A DNA stretch of 64,000 bases from NCBI GenBank assembly GCA_017621455.1, contig JAGATC010000010.1:154983-218982 (forward strand), written 5' to 3'. Positions 18,616 through 27,186 of this stretch are shown here, piece after piece (within the stretch, counting starts at the first letter, position 1; every line of letters starts with the position of its first letter). The stretch is from Alistipes sp. Lineage in GTDB: Bacteria > Bacteroidota > Bacteroidia > Bacteroidales > Rikenellaceae. A program made the position numbers and the translations under genes. Below the pieces are notes generated by a model. That model ran no database searches. It saw nothing but the letters and a program-made list of their open reading frames with translations, and had not been told where the DNA came from.

Positions 18616-19095
18616 ATGAAGAGGCTAATCTATTTTCTGATGGCTCTTGTGGGCTTTGGTGCTGCGGGCTGCGAGGAGTTTAGCGCGGCGGAGTATGGTT
18701 GTCCCAATGTTAACTTCCGTGTTACGGCGCGTGTGGTCGACGAGGCGGGTGAGCCTATCGAGGGCATCCGTGTGGGCATCTACCACGAGGAGTGGGATGG
18801 TGGCTACGCGTGTGAGGACTTCGAGGATAGAACAGGTTATACCGACTATCAAGGCTGTATAGATGCCTACGGCTCGCCGTTTGACGTTCCGGATAAGTTG
18901 GTGATCGAGGATGTCGACGGCGAGGCTAATGGTGGCGAGTACGAGACACAGATTGTTGATGTTGTAGGCTTCGAGCAGACCGAGGAGGGCTCGGGTCACT
19001 GGTATGGTGGCGCTTATGAGGTACACCTTGGCGATGTAACAATGAAGCTAAAGGCCACTAATAGTGAGGACAACAGCGAAACAGCTAAGGAGTAA
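18616..19095 (+). CDS. rSAM-associated putative lipoprotein, paralogue 3
   Basis: 159 residues, signal ending FGAAGC (cysteine 19). It keeps YGCP, ARVVDEAGEPIEGI, DVDGEANGGEYET and LGDVTMKLKA. Compared with its neighbours it has about 15 additional residues in the middle, in a loop rich in Gly, Asp and aromatic residues with two cysteines (GGYACEDFEDRTGY, YQGCIDAY), and a Ser/Glu-rich C-terminal tail. It lies 11 bases after paralogue 2 and 5 bases before paralogue 4. Confidence 0.82.
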   Translation: MKRLIYFLMALVGFGAAGCEEFSAAEYGCPNVNFRVTARVVDEAGEPIEGIRVGIYHEEWDGGYACEDFEDRTGYTDYQGCIDAYGSPFDVPDKLVIEDVDGEANGGEYETQIVDVVGFEQTEEGSGHWYGGAYEVHLGDVTMKLKATNSEDNSETAKE

Positions 19096-19100
19096 CGGCT

Positions 19101-19514
19101 ATGAGACGACTTATTTACGGACTGTTTGCTGTGGCTCTGCTTGCTGCGGTGGGCTGCGAGAAGGAGGTCTCGCACGAGGATCAATACTTTGTATTGTGGT
19201 TCTCGACAACCGTCGTGGACGAGGCGGGTGAGCCTATCCAGGGTATCAAGGCTGCGCCTGTGGATGGTGAGTTTGTGGGTCGCACGGGCTACTCCGACTA
19301 CAAGGGTAAGATAAGCGCGAGAGCATACCTCACACCGCGCACCGAGTGGGCAGTATGCTTCGAGGATGTCGATGGCGAGGCCAATGGTGGCATCTACGAA
19401 TCAACGACAATAACCATTAACCCAAAGGCGCCAGTGAAGCCCGACGATTGGGGCTTTGTTGGCAGCGATGTGGTTACCATCGAGAAGGTGGTACTAAAGA
19501 AGAGTAATAACTAA
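19101..19514 (+). CDS. rSAM-associated putative lipoprotein, paralogue 4 (no YGCP)
   Basis: 137 residues, lipobox AVGC with cysteine 19. The beta domain is retained (TTVVDEAGEPIQGI) as is FEDVDGEANGGIYES, but the YGCP motif is replaced by DQYFVLW and the ending is diverged (EKVVLKKSNN). The persistence of DGEANGG while other positions drift suggests that this segment, not YGCP, is the most constrained feature of the family. Confidence 0.78.
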   Translation: MRRLIYGLFAVALLAAVGCEKEVSHEDQYFVLWFSTTVVDEAGEPIQGIKAAPVDGEFVGRTGYSDYKGKISARAYLTPRTEWAVCFEDVDGEANGGIYESTTITINPKAPVKPDDWGFVGSDVVTIEKVVLKKSNN

Positions 19515-19519
19515 TAACT

Positions 19520-19864
19520 ATGGGAAAGCTACTTACGCGACTATTTGCGCTATTTGGCATGACGCTCACCTGCGTGGCGTGCTACGGCGTGGGCTACACG
19601 GAGTTTAAGCCCGAGTTTTCGGCGACGGGACGCGTTGTCGACGGGGAGGGTATGCCCATCGAGGGTATCGAGGCATCTATTGCACCGAATAAGACTACGA
19701 CGGATGAAAACGGCCGCTTCTACATCAGTGGTAGGAGTCCGTATATCTACTTCCACGATGTCGATGGTGAGGCCAATGGAGGCGAGTTTATCGACCAACA
19801 TATAGAGCTTGAGGTTGAGGGGCAACAGCTCGAGTTGGGAGATATAACGCTCGAGCGAGAGTAG
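19520..19864 (+). CDS. rSAM-associated putative lipoprotein, paralogue 5 (short)
   Basis: 114 residues. The signal ends in TLTC or CVAC, so the lipidated cysteine is residue 18 or 21. It contains the beta domain (TGRVVDGEGMPIEGI), a canonical repeat end TTTDENGRFYISG, HDVDGEANGGEFI and LGDITLERE. YGCP is replaced by YGVGY. It is the shortest full paralogue and shows the minimal core shared by all five. Confidence 0.78.
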   Translation: MGKLLTRLFALFGMTLTCVACYGVGYTEFKPEFSATGRVVDGEGMPIEGIEASIAPNKTTTDENGRFYISGRSPYIYFHDVDGEANGGEFIDQHIELEVEGQQLELGDITLERE

Positions 19865-19918
19865 ATGGCTAATATTGAGCAATTTGTAAATCGAACAAAT
19901 ATAAAACATTTATAATAT

Positions 19919-20101
19919 ATGAAACGACTACTTATATTTGCGCTTGGACTGTTGGGCTTCTCGTTAGCGTCGTGCGTCGAGATGTATGGCTGTCCTACGC
20001 CTGTGCAACGACCCTCAACCGAGGAGGATAAGAGCGAGGAGGAGGAGAATAGCACCGAGGGTGAGGAGGATAGTAGCGCTGAGGCAGCCTTTGAGAATTA
20101 G
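19919..20101 (+). CDS. Mini-lipoprotein, paralogue 6 (signal, YGCP and acidic tail only)
   Basis: 60 residues. MKRLLIFALGLLGFSLASC is a strong lipoprotein signal with the modified cysteine at residue 19. The mature protein is 42 residues: VEMYGCP follows directly, then a low-complexity tail dominated by Glu and Ser. The beta domain and the DGEANGG motif are missing. It may be a truncated paralogue or a minimal substrate that presents only YGCP. The reading frame is intact with a normal start, and the gap of 54 bases before it is AT-rich. Confidence 0.65.
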   Translation: MKRLLIFALGLLGFSLASCVEMYGCPTPVQRPSTEEDKSEEEENSTEGEEDSSAEAAFEN

Positions 20102-20116
20102 CAACATCTGTATAGT

Positions 20117-20207
20117 CGTCATTCCGAGGGAGCGCAGCGACTGTGGGAATCTCATACCGAGACAACACACGAGATTGCCACGGCTTGTACCAAGCCTCGC
20201 AATGACG
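20117..20207. repeat. Imperfect palindromic interspersed repeat (CGTCATT...AATGACG)
   Basis: The ends CGTCATTCCGAGG and CCTCGCAATGACG are inverted repeats, and an inner pair GGGAATCTC / GAGATTGCC continues the palindrome. Sequences beginning CGTCATTGCGAG and ending CGCAATGACG are a widespread class of bacterial interspersed palindromes. It lies in the gap between the mini-lipoprotein and the next lipoprotein and could act on RNA processing or simply be a mobile remnant. Confidence 0.75.
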
Positions 20208-20237
20208 AGAGTATAATATATTAATTATTAGGTGTAT

Positions 20238-20774
20238 ATGAAACGAATAGCAATAATCGTGGCATTGGGCGCGTTGGGTATCGCCTTTGCTGCGGCATCG
20301 CTCTGGGTGATGCTTAGCGGGGAGCGCAGTGCACGTGCCGTGCGCACGAAGTTCCGCATAGGTGGCGCTATGCTCACCCTTGCGTCAATGATTTCGCTCA
20401 CCTCGTGTGGTGGGCCTGGCGACGAGTATGGCGTGTCGTGCTACGACCCTGCACCTCCTATAGAGAATGACCACCGTTGGAATCAGGGTGTAGCTAATAG
20501 CGAGCTTCGCAATGGCGACAAGGTTGTGCTCTTCTACGAGTGCCGCTTCGGCAGTGAGGTAAAGGTGTCGCTCGTGACCGACGATGAGGGTGAAGATAGG
20601 GTGCTTTGCAGCCAGACATATGAGGTAGTTAAGGGAGGAAATCAGCTTGAGTTTACCATCGAGGCTGGCGACTATCGCGGTCGTGCCCAGCTGTGCGTGG
20701 AGTACGACAAATATCAGGATGGCGACGAGACTACCTGGCCTATGGGCGGTATCTTTGTAGCTATTGTAGACTAA
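20238..20774 (+). CDS. Lipoprotein with two N-terminal hydrophobic segments and YGVSCY motif
   Basis: 178 residues from ATG 20238 (an in-frame GTG at 20232 is less likely). Residues 4-26 form a first hydrophobic segment, followed by a basic stretch (ERSARAVRTKFR), then a second hydrophobic segment ending in the lipobox LTSC at residue 57. Just after it comes DEYGVSCYDPAP, reminiscent of the YGCP motif of the array. The rest is a beta-rich domain with four more cysteines spread along it. It ends 3 bases before the first radical SAM gene, so that enzyme is the natural partner. The double hydrophobic leader is unusual for a lipoprotein. Confidence 0.72.
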   Translation: MKRIAIIVALGALGIAFAAASLWVMLSGERSARAVRTKFRIGGAMLTLASMISLTSCGGPGDEYGVSCYDPAPPIENDHRWNQGVANSELRNGDKVVLFYECRFGSEVKVSLVTDDEGEDRVLCSQTYEVVKGGNQLEFTIEAGDYRGRAQLCVEYDKYQDGDETTWPMGGIFVAIVD

Positions 20775-20777
20775 GTT

Positions 20778-21812
20778 ATGCTCTTTGCGCGTCGTAAAAA
20801 GTTGGAGTTGGGAGTGGTGGTATTCGAGCTTACGGATGCCTGCAATCAGGCGTGTAAGTTCTGCTACAACCACTTTAAGGGTGCCTCGGGCTATTGTACC
20901 CCCGAGCCTCCCGACTTCCGTGTGGCTGAGCGTACACTAAAAAAGCTCCTTAACGAGGCATCGATTGCAAGCCTCTCGCTCTCGGGTGGCGAGCCGATGC
21001 TTATGCCGCGCATCCACGACCTTGTCTTTAAGGCGCGCTTTGCAGGCTCGAATGTCAATGTGCTCACTAATGGCACACTGCTTAAGGATGATGACATCGC
21101 CATATTCAACGACATTGGCGTGGCGATGATTCAGATACCCATCCTCTCTACCGATGCCGCTACGCACGATGCGCTCACCTCGCTTTCGGGCTCGTGGGAG
21201 CGCGCTACGGCTGCGGCACGCAAGGTGGCAGCAACGCGTGCGGGGTGGCTTGCGCCAGTGCTGATACTCACGCACCAGAACCTCGCAACAATAGAGCCCA
21301 CGCTGGAGCTATATGCCGAGCTGGGGGCGACCAACATCCTTGTCAACCGCTTCAATATCGGTGGCCTCGGCATAGGCAATGCCCGCGAGCTTGTGATGTC
21401 GCACGCTGAGCTACGTGAGGCATTCGCTCGCGCCAATGCCAAGCTGCAACAACTTAACCTTCGGGCGCATAGCGGAGTATGCACGCCGATGTGCGTGCTC
21501 AACCCTAAGGAGTATTCAAATATAACCTTTACGCACTGCACCACCGACCTACGTTCGCGACCACTCACGGTGAACTACCGTGGCGATGTGCGCTTCTGCA
21601 ACCACTCGCCGCGCGTGTTGGGCAATATCCACCAAGAGTCGCTCGATGCGATTTTAGAGCGTTCGCAGTCGGATGGTTACTTTGCCTCACGCCCCGCGGA
21701 GTGTGCCTCGTGCACGCTGTGGGAGCGTTGCCGTGGAGGCTGCCGTGCCGCCTCGGAGCAACTATACGGCACTTTCGACCGTGTAGACCCAGTGCTTTCA
21801 ACTGATAACTAA
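20778..21812 (+). CDS. Radical SAM/SPASM enzyme 1
   Basis: 344 residues. The [4Fe-4S]-SAM cysteines are C22, C26 and C29 in DACNQACKFC (CX3CX2C), followed by LSLSGGEPMLM, the SAM-binding glycine-rich motif. The C-terminus has a SPASM-type auxiliary cluster region: RFCNHSPRVLGNI and CASCTLWERCRGGCRA. SPASM proteins modify peptides or proteins, for example by thioether or carbon-carbon crosslinks. The gene follows the YGVSCY lipoprotein by 3 bases and precedes the second radical SAM gene by 13. It is only distantly similar to that second enzyme, which suggests the two have different substrates or successive steps. Confidence 0.88.
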   Translation: MLFARRKKLELGVVVFELTDACNQACKFCYNHFKGASGYCTPEPPDFRVAERTLKKLLNEASIASLSLSGGEPMLMPRIHDLVFKARFAGSNVNVLTNGTLLKDDDIAIFNDIGVAMIQIPILSTDAATHDALTSLSGSWERATAAARKVAATRAGWLAPVLILTHQNLATIEPTLELYAELGATNILVNRFNIGGLGIGNARELVMSHAELREAFARANAKLQQLNLRAHSGVCTPMCVLNPKEYSNITFTHCTTDLRSRPLTVNYRGDVRFCNHSPRVLGNIHQESLDAILERSQSDGYFASRPAECASCTLWERCRGGCRAASEQLYGTFDRVDPVLSTDN

Positions 21813-21825
21813 CAACAAACGATAT

Positions 21826-22902
21826 ATGGGAAAACGCATAGGACCGCGCCAATGGGTCGCGCTCAAGCTATTTAAGAAACTGCGCCAGATACGTCGCGAT
21901 GAGCACATACTAAATACACTTTTTTGGGAGTGCACCCTGCGCTGTAACTTGCAGTGCCGCCACTGCGGTAGCGACTGCCGAGTAGACTCCGCGCTAAAGG
22001 ATATGCCGGCAAAAGATTTTTTCCGTGTGCTCGACAACGAGATTACGCCCAATGTCAACCCCAACAAGGTGCTTGTCATCCTCTCGGGAGGCGAGGTGCT
22101 TGTGCGTAAGGATTTGGAGGAGATAGGCATCAACCTCTACCGTCGTGGCTACCCTTGGGGTATGGTGACTAACGGTCTCGGCCTCTCGCGCCAGCGTCTC
22201 GACTCGCTTATCCGCTCGGGTCTGCACTCTATAACTGTCTCGCTCGACGGCTTCGAGGAGCACCACTACCATATCCGCCAAAACAAGGATAGCTTCCAGC
22301 GCGCTGTGGAGGCCATTAGGATGATTTCGGCCGACAAGGAGCTTGTCTCGGACGTGGTTACGTGCGTAACTCCCGCGCTGCTACCCCGCTTGGAGGAGTT
22401 TAAGGAGTTTCTATACTCGCTTGGCGTGCGCCAGTGGCGTCTCTTTACCATCTTCCCCGTAGGTCGTGCCGCTACCGACCCCACGCTACAGCTCAACGAC
22501 GAGGAGTTCACCTACGTGATGCAGTTTATCGAGCAGTGTCGTAAGGAGGGACGTGTTAAGGCATCATACGGCTGCGAGGGCTTCCTTGCGGGCTACGAGA
22601 TGCGTGTGCGCACCAACCCGTTCGAGTGCTATGCGGGCGTGGGCGTCGCCTCTATTCGCGTCAATGGCGACATCTCGGGCTGTACCTCGGTGCGTGCTAA
22701 CTTCACGCAGGGTAACATATATGAGGATAACTTCTGGGATGTGTGGCAAAACCGCTTCGAGAAGTTCCGCAACCGCGACTGGGCGAAGAAGGGCAAGTGT
22801 GCCGACTGCAAGATGTGGCAGTACTGCGAGGGTAACGGCATGCACCTCTACGACGATGACGAGAATCTGCTCGTCTGTCACTACCATAGACTAACCAAGT
22901 AG
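21826..22902 (+). CDS. Radical SAM/SPASM enzyme 2, rSAM/lipoprotein system type
   Basis: 358 residues. The radical SAM cluster ligands are C40, C44 and C47 in LRCNLQCRHC, with an extra C36 and C51 close by (WEC, SDC). LSGGEVLVRKDL is the SAM motif. The SPASM region includes ECYAGVGVASIRVNGDISGC, then KCADCKMWQYCEGNGMH and a last cysteine in LLVCHYH. The opening ALKLFKKLRQIRRDEH followed by TLFWECTLRCN is how I remember the enzyme of the rSAM/lipoprotein system (TIGR04133). It closes the cluster and is followed by a terminator. Confidence 0.88.
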   Translation: MGKRIGPRQWVALKLFKKLRQIRRDEHILNTLFWECTLRCNLQCRHCGSDCRVDSALKDMPAKDFFRVLDNEITPNVNPNKVLVILSGGEVLVRKDLEEIGINLYRRGYPWGMVTNGLGLSRQRLDSLIRSGLHSITVSLDGFEEHHYHIRQNKDSFQRAVEAIRMISADKELVSDVVTCVTPALLPRLEEFKEFLYSLGVRQWRLFTIFPVGRAATDPTLQLNDEEFTYVMQFIEQCRKEGRVKASYGCEGFLAGYEMRVRTNPFECYAGVGVASIRVNGDISGCTSVRANFTQGNIYEDNFWDVWQNRFEKFRNRDWAKKGKCADCKMWQYCEGNGMHLYDDDENLLVCHYHRLTK

Positions 22903-22932
22903 CATAAACATAATAGTAGTGATGATGGATGG

Positions 22933-22963
22933 GGACGCTTTGTAGCGTCCTCTTCCTTTTTTT
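22933..22963 (+). terminator. Intrinsic terminator of the lipoprotein/rSAM cluster
   Basis: Stem GGACGCT (22933-22939) with AGCGTCC (22944-22950), loop TTGT, followed by TCTTCC and a run of seven T. Confidence 0.88.
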
Positions 22964-22986
22964 GAGAATAATTATTGTACTACGTA

Positions 22987-23017
22987 TTGATAAAATAAAA
23001 TAATAACTTTATCTTTA
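22987..23017 (+). promoter_or_regulatory. Promoter of the SGNH hydrolase gene
   Basis: TTG at 22987-22989 and TATCTTTA at 23010-23017, spacing 20; the -7 box deviates from TAnnTTTG only in the last base. The start codon is at 23042. Confidence 0.55.
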
Positions 23018-23041
23018 TGGCTAATTTAATATAGTACGACT

Positions 23042-23803
23042 ATGAAGCGAGAGGTTTTCGTTGTGGCTGTTGCGGCTATGCTCCTGGTGAGCGGCTGCTA
23101 TGCTCAGGTGGGTAGCGTCGAGAGACGTGATGGAGGAGTTGTCTACCATATAGACTCCACGTTGCCAGTGGATTATGTTGAGGATATGGAGTGGGTGCTC
23201 CGCTACGACAATAACGACGTAGAGGAGCTACGACAGCGTGCGCTAACAGAAGATAAGGAGTGTGATGTACTCTTCTTCGGTAGCTCGTCGATACGCCTTT
23301 GGAGGAGCCTGCAAGAGGATATGGCTCCTCTCAAGGTCGTTAATCGTGGCTATGGTGGTGCTCAGTTGCGCGACATACACTACAACTACGAGACGGTGCT
23401 CGCAGATTATAGGCCTCGTGCCTTTGTATTCTACTGCGACAACGACCTTGGTGGCTTTGGTCGCGACCTCTACCCGACACAGCTCTTTGACCTCTATCGT
23501 CTGCTTGTCGAGCGCCTCAAGGGTGACTATCCTGACTGTCCGATATATATCCTCTCGATAAAGTTTAACGAGAACCGTGCCCATAAGCGTGAGGAGCATC
23601 GCCTGTTCAACGCCCTTATGGCGGACTATGCTGAATATACCGATGGCGTTACGTTTGTCGATGTGAATACGCCACTTTTGAATGAGGATGGTAGCGTTAA
23701 TAATGGCTACTTTGAGCAGGACCTTCTGCATGTAAACCGCAAGGGTTATGCCGTCTGGACATCGGTGCTTAAGCCTATGTTAATCGAGGAATTACAGCGA
23801 TAA
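23042..23803 (+). CDS. Secreted SGNH/GDSL-type hydrolase
   Basis: 253 residues. An N-terminal signal ends near VSGCYAQ; LVSGC could be a lipobox (cysteine 19). The SGNH blocks are visible: block I in VLFFGSSSIRLW (catalytic Ser), block II Gly in VNRGYGGAQL, block III Asn in YCDNDLGG, and block V in QDLLHVNRKGY (Asp-x-x-His). Bacteroidales relatives act as esterases on glycans or lipids. It is monocistronic, with a promoter before it and a long gap after it. Confidence 0.88.
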   Translation: MKREVFVVAVAAMLLVSGCYAQVGSVERRDGGVVYHIDSTLPVDYVEDMEWVLRYDNNDVEELRQRALTEDKECDVLFFGSSSIRLWRSLQEDMAPLKVVNRGYGGAQLRDIHYNYETVLADYRPRAFVFYCDNDLGGFGRDLYPTQLFDLYRLLVERLKGDYPDCPIYILSIKFNENRAHKREEHRLFNALMADYAEYTDGVTFVDVNTPLLNEDGSVNNGYFEQDLLHVNRKGYAVWTSVLKPMLIEELQR

Positions 23804-24138
23804 CCACTCGAATTGGTCGTATGTGAATCATAGTCCAAAAATGGACTAAATACGAAATTTGTGTTTTCGGGCGTCCTACTCCGACCTCGAAAAATGAGCT
23901 AAAAATCGTAAGATGCTAATTAATAGCGTTTTGCGATTTTTGTCATAAATAGCTGCTTATAGTTTTGAAAAACGAATAAGAAAAATATATGGGATTTTCA
24001 CAAGTTTTCAACATTTTGGGTCGAAAAAAGTGGCTATATATATTGTATGTCAGAAAAAATGCCTATCTTTGCGGGCAATTTCTCGCAAAAGGGAATTGAA
24101 ATAGTTAACAAAAATTTAAAGGACAAAAAGTTTTAAAG
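23804..24138 (+). other. Intergenic region and leader of the ribosomal superoperon
   Basis: 335 bases, AT-rich. A short hairpin TAGTCC/GGACTA at 23831-23848 follows the hydrolase gene but lacks a T-run. The promoter of rpsL lies near the end of the region and leaves a leader of about 60 bases. No open frame or other element is recognised. Confidence 0.6.
24043..24071 (+). promoter_or_regulatory. Promoter of the rpsL-rpsG-fusA operon
   Basis: TTG at 24043-24045, 18-base spacer, TATCTTTG at 24064-24071. The -7 box is a perfect Bacteroidetes consensus, and the leader CAATTTC...GAATTG can form a small hairpin. Confidence 0.8.
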
Positions 24139-24522
24139 ATGCCAACTATTCAACAGTTAGTAAGAAACGGTCGAGTGAGCATGGTCGAGAAGAGTAAGTC
24201 GCCTGCCCTCGCAGCGTGTCCTCAGCGCCGTGGAGTTTGTACTCGTGTGTACACCACAACTCCTAAGAAGCCTAACTCGGCTATGCGTAAGGTTGCACGT
24301 GTAAGATTGACTAATGGCAAGGAGGTCAACGCCTACATCCCAGGTGAGGGCCACAACTTGCAGGAGCACTCAATCGTGCTCGTTCGTGGTGGTCGTGTTA
24401 AGGACCTCCCAGGTGTTCGTTACCACCTCGTACGTGGTGCACTCGATTCAGCAGGTGTAGACGGTCGTCGTCAGCGTCGCTCGAAGTATGGTGCTAAGCG
24501 TCCAAAGGCTGGTAAGAAGTAA
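24139..24522 (+). CDS. rpsL: Ribosomal protein S12
   Basis: 127 residues. The conserved decoding-site loop is present: [18 protein letters not shown], and [11 protein letters not shown] with [15 protein letters not shown]. Lys at the streptomycin-site position (TPKKPNS, Lys 43 in E. coli numbering) is wild type. First gene of the superoperon, 44 bases before rpsG. Confidence 0.98.
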   Translation: MPTIQQLVRNGRVSMVEKSKSPALAACPQRRGVCTRVYTTTPKKPNSAMRKVARVRLTNGKEVNAYIPGEGHNLQEHSIVLVRGGRVKDLPGVRYHLVRGALDSAGVDGRRQRRSKYGAKRPKAGKK

Positions 24523-24565
24523 AAAAGAAATTTAGGAATTGTATTTAATTAATTAGCAAGTAACA

Positions 24566-25042
24566 ATGAGAAAAGCTAAGCCAAGAAAGCGAATTCTACT
24601 TCCGGATCCGAAGTTCAACGATGTAGAGGTAACTCGTTTCGTGAACAACCTTATGCTGGATGGTAAGAAGAGTATTGCTTACACTATCTTCTACGATGCA
24701 TTGGAGATGGTAGGCAAGAAGATGAAGGATGCTGATAAATCTCCATTGGAGGTCTGGAAACAGGCTCTTGAGAATATCACACCTCAGGTCGAAGTAAAGT
24801 CAAAGCGTATCGGTGGTGCGACATTCCAGGTTCCCACGGAGGTTCGTCCCGAGCGCAAAGTTTCGATTTCCATGAAAAACCTTGTCCTTTATTCACGTAA
24901 GCGTTCGGGCAAGTCAATGGCAGAGAAGCTCTCAGCAGAGATAGTAGATGCCTACAACCAGCAGGGTGCTGCCTTCAAGCGTAAGGAGGAGATGCACCGT
25001 ATGGCAGAGGCTAACAAGGCATTTGCACACTTCAGATTCTAA
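24566..25042 (+). CDS. rpsG: Ribosomal protein S7
   Basis: 158 residues, standard length. [17 protein letters not shown] and the [15 protein letters not shown] segment match S7, which nucleates assembly of the 30S head. In E. coli S7 represses this operon; no similar site was identified here. It lies 15 bases before fusA. Confidence 0.97.
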   Translation: MRKAKPRKRILLPDPKFNDVEVTRFVNNLMLDGKKSIAYTIFYDALEMVGKKMKDADKSPLEVWKQALENITPQVEVKSKRIGGATFQVPTEVRPERKVSISMKNLVLYSRKRSGKSMAEKLSAEIVDAYNQQGAAFKRKEEMHRMAEANKAFAHFRF

Positions 25043-25057
25043 AAAACGTAGACCAAG

Positions 25058-27169
25058 ATGGCAAGAGATCTTAAATATACTCGTAATATCGGTATCATGG
25101 CTCACATCGATGCCGGTAAGACCACTACCTCGGAGCGTATCCTCTTCTATACAGGTAAGACTCACAAGATTGGTGAGACTCACGAGGGTGGTGCCACCAT
25201 GGACTGGATGGTTCAGGAGCAGGAGCGTGGTATTACCATTACCTCTGCTGCAACCACAGCGTTTTGGAACTACAAGGGTAATCAGTACCAGATCAACTTG
25301 ATTGATACCCCAGGACACGTTGACTTTACCGTTGAGGTTGAGCGTTCACTCCGTGTATTGGATGGCGCTGTTGCAACCTTCTGCGCAGTAGGTGGTGTTG
25401 AGCCCCAGTCTGAGACCGTATGGCGTCAGGCAGATAAGTACAACGTTCCTCGTATTGGTTACGTTAACAAGATGGACCGTACTGGCGCGGACTTCTTCGC
25501 AGTATGTGCCCAGATTAAGGAGCACTTCGGTGCAACAGCTCTTCCCGTAGTATTGCCTATCGGTTCGGAGGATAAGTTCGAGGGTATCGTTGACCTTATC
25601 TACAACAACGCGTTGTACTACTACGACGATAAGACCGTTCGCGACAACTTCGAGGTTAAGGAGATTCCTGACTTCATGAAGGAGGAGGCAGCCGAGTGGC
25701 GCGCTAAGCTTATCGAGGAGGTTGCAGCTACCGACGACGCTCTTATGGAGAAGTTCTTCGAGGATCCCGATTCTATCACTCCCGATGAGCTCATCGCAGC
25801 TATCCGTAAGGCTACCATCAACATGACTTTGGTGCCTATGATGTGCGGTTCGTCGTTCCACAACAAGGGCGTTCAGAAGCTCCTCGACTATGTAATGGCA
25901 TTCCTTCCATCACCATTGGATGTGCCTGCAGTTGAGGGTACTAACCCCAAGACTGACGAGATGGAGAAGCGTGAGGCATCAGTTAATGAGCCTTTCTGCG
26001 GTCTTGCGTTTAAGATTGCAACTGACCCCTTCGTAGGTCGCTTGTGCTTCATCCGCGTTTACTCTGGTGCTTTGGATGCCGGTTCTTATGTTTATAACGC
26101 GCGTAGCGGCAAGCGTGAGCGTATCTCACGTATCTACCAGATGCACGCTAACAAGCAGAACCCTATGGAGCGCGTAGAGGCAGGTGATATCTGCGCAGCT
26201 ATCGGCTTCAAGGAGATTCGCACCGGTGATACTCTTACCGCTGAGAATGCACCTATCGTACTCGAGCAGATGACCTTCCCCGAGCCCGTTATCGGTCTTG
26301 CGGTTGAGCCTAAGACTCAGAAGGATCTCGACAAGCTCGGTATCGCTCTTGCGAAGCTCGCAGAGGAGGATCCTACCTTCACCGTACGTACCGACGAGGA
26401 GAGTGGCCAGACCATTATCTCAGGTATGGGTGAGCTTCACCTCGACATCATCGTTGACCGTTTGAAGCGTGAGTTCGGCGTAGAGATTAACCAGGGTGCT
26501 CCCCAGGTTAACTACAAGGAGGCTCTTACTCAGACTGTTCAGCACCGCGAGGTATTCAAGAAGCAGACTGGTGGTCGTGGTAAGTTCGCTGACATCATCT
26601 TCGAGATTGGTCCCGCAGATGAGGGCGTTACAGGTCTTCAGTTCGTTGACGAGGTTAAGGGTGGTAACATTCCTAAGGAGTATATCCCCGCTGTTCAGAA
26701 GGGCTTCGAGTCAGCAATGGCAAACGGCGCTTTGGCAGGTTACACCATCGACTCAATGAAGGTTACCTTGAAGGATGGTTCGTTCCACCCCGTCGATTCA
26801 GATCAGCTCTCGTTCGAGATCTGTGCTCGTAACGGTTTCCGTCAGGCAGCTCCTAAGGCAGGTTCAGTTATCATGGAGCCTATGATGAATGTAGAGGTTG
26901 TAACTCCCGAGGAGAGCATGGGTGACATCATCGGCGATATGAACAAGCGTCGTGGTCAGATCCAGGGTATGGAGTCTAAGGGTACAGCTCGTGTTGTTAA
27001 GGCACGTGTTCCCCTCTCAGAGATGTTCGGTTATGTAACCGTACTTCGTACCATCTCTTCTGGTCGTGCAACATCATCAATGGAGTTCTCACACTTCGAG
27101 GAGGTTCCTGCAAACCTTGCAAAGGAGATCATCGAGAAGTCGAGCGGTAAGCGTAAGGATTTAGAGTAA
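25058..27169 (+). CDS. fusA: Elongation factor G
   Basis: 703 residues with canonical GTPase motifs: G1 [15 protein letters not shown]2 region [12 protein letters not shown]3 DTPGHVDF with the catalytic His 87, and G4 NKMD. Domains II-V follow ([11 protein letters not shown] marks domain [11 protein letters not shown] domain IV). It catalyses translocation. The gene is followed by rpsJ after 17 bases; no tuf gene lies between them. Compare the altered paralogue at 58092. Confidence 0.98.
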   Translation: MARDLKYTRNIGIMAHIDAGKTTTSERILFYTGKTHKIGETHEGGATMDWMVQEQERGITITSAATTAFWNYKGNQYQINLIDTPGHVDFTVEVERSLRVLDGAVATFCAVGGVEPQSETVWRQADKYNVPRIGYVNKMDRTGADFFAVCAQIKEHFGATALPVVLPIGSEDKFEGIVDLIYNNALYYYDDKTVRDNFEVKEIPDFMKEEAAEWRAKLIEEVAATDDALMEKFFEDPDSITPDELIAAIRKATINMTLVPMMCGSSFHNKGVQKLLDYVMAFLPSPLDVPAVEGTNPKTDEMEKREASVNEPFCGLAFKIATDPFVGRLCFIRVYSGALDAGSYVYNARSGKRERISRIYQMHANKQNPMERVEAGDICAAIGFKEIRTGDTLTAENAPIVLEQMTFPEPVIGLAVEPKTQKDLDKLGIALAKLAEEDPTFTVRTDEESGQTIISGMGELHLDIIVDRLKREFGVEINQGAPQVNYKEALTQTVQHREVFKKQTGGRGKFADIIFEIGPADEGVTGLQFVDEVKGGNIPKEYIPAVQKGFESAMANGALAGYTIDSMKVTLKDGSFHPVDSDQLSFEICARNGFRQAAPKAGSVIMEPMMNVEVVTPEESMGDIIGDMNKRRGQIQGMESKGTARVVKARVPLSEMFGYVTVLRTISSGRATSSMEFSHFEEVPANLAKEIIEKSSGKRKDLE

Positions 27170-27186
27170 AAAAAAGGAGATTATAT

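Noticed and set aside
23831..23848. Hairpin TAGTCC/GGACTA as terminator of the SGNH gene
   Set aside because: Only six base pairs and no T-run; too weak to call.
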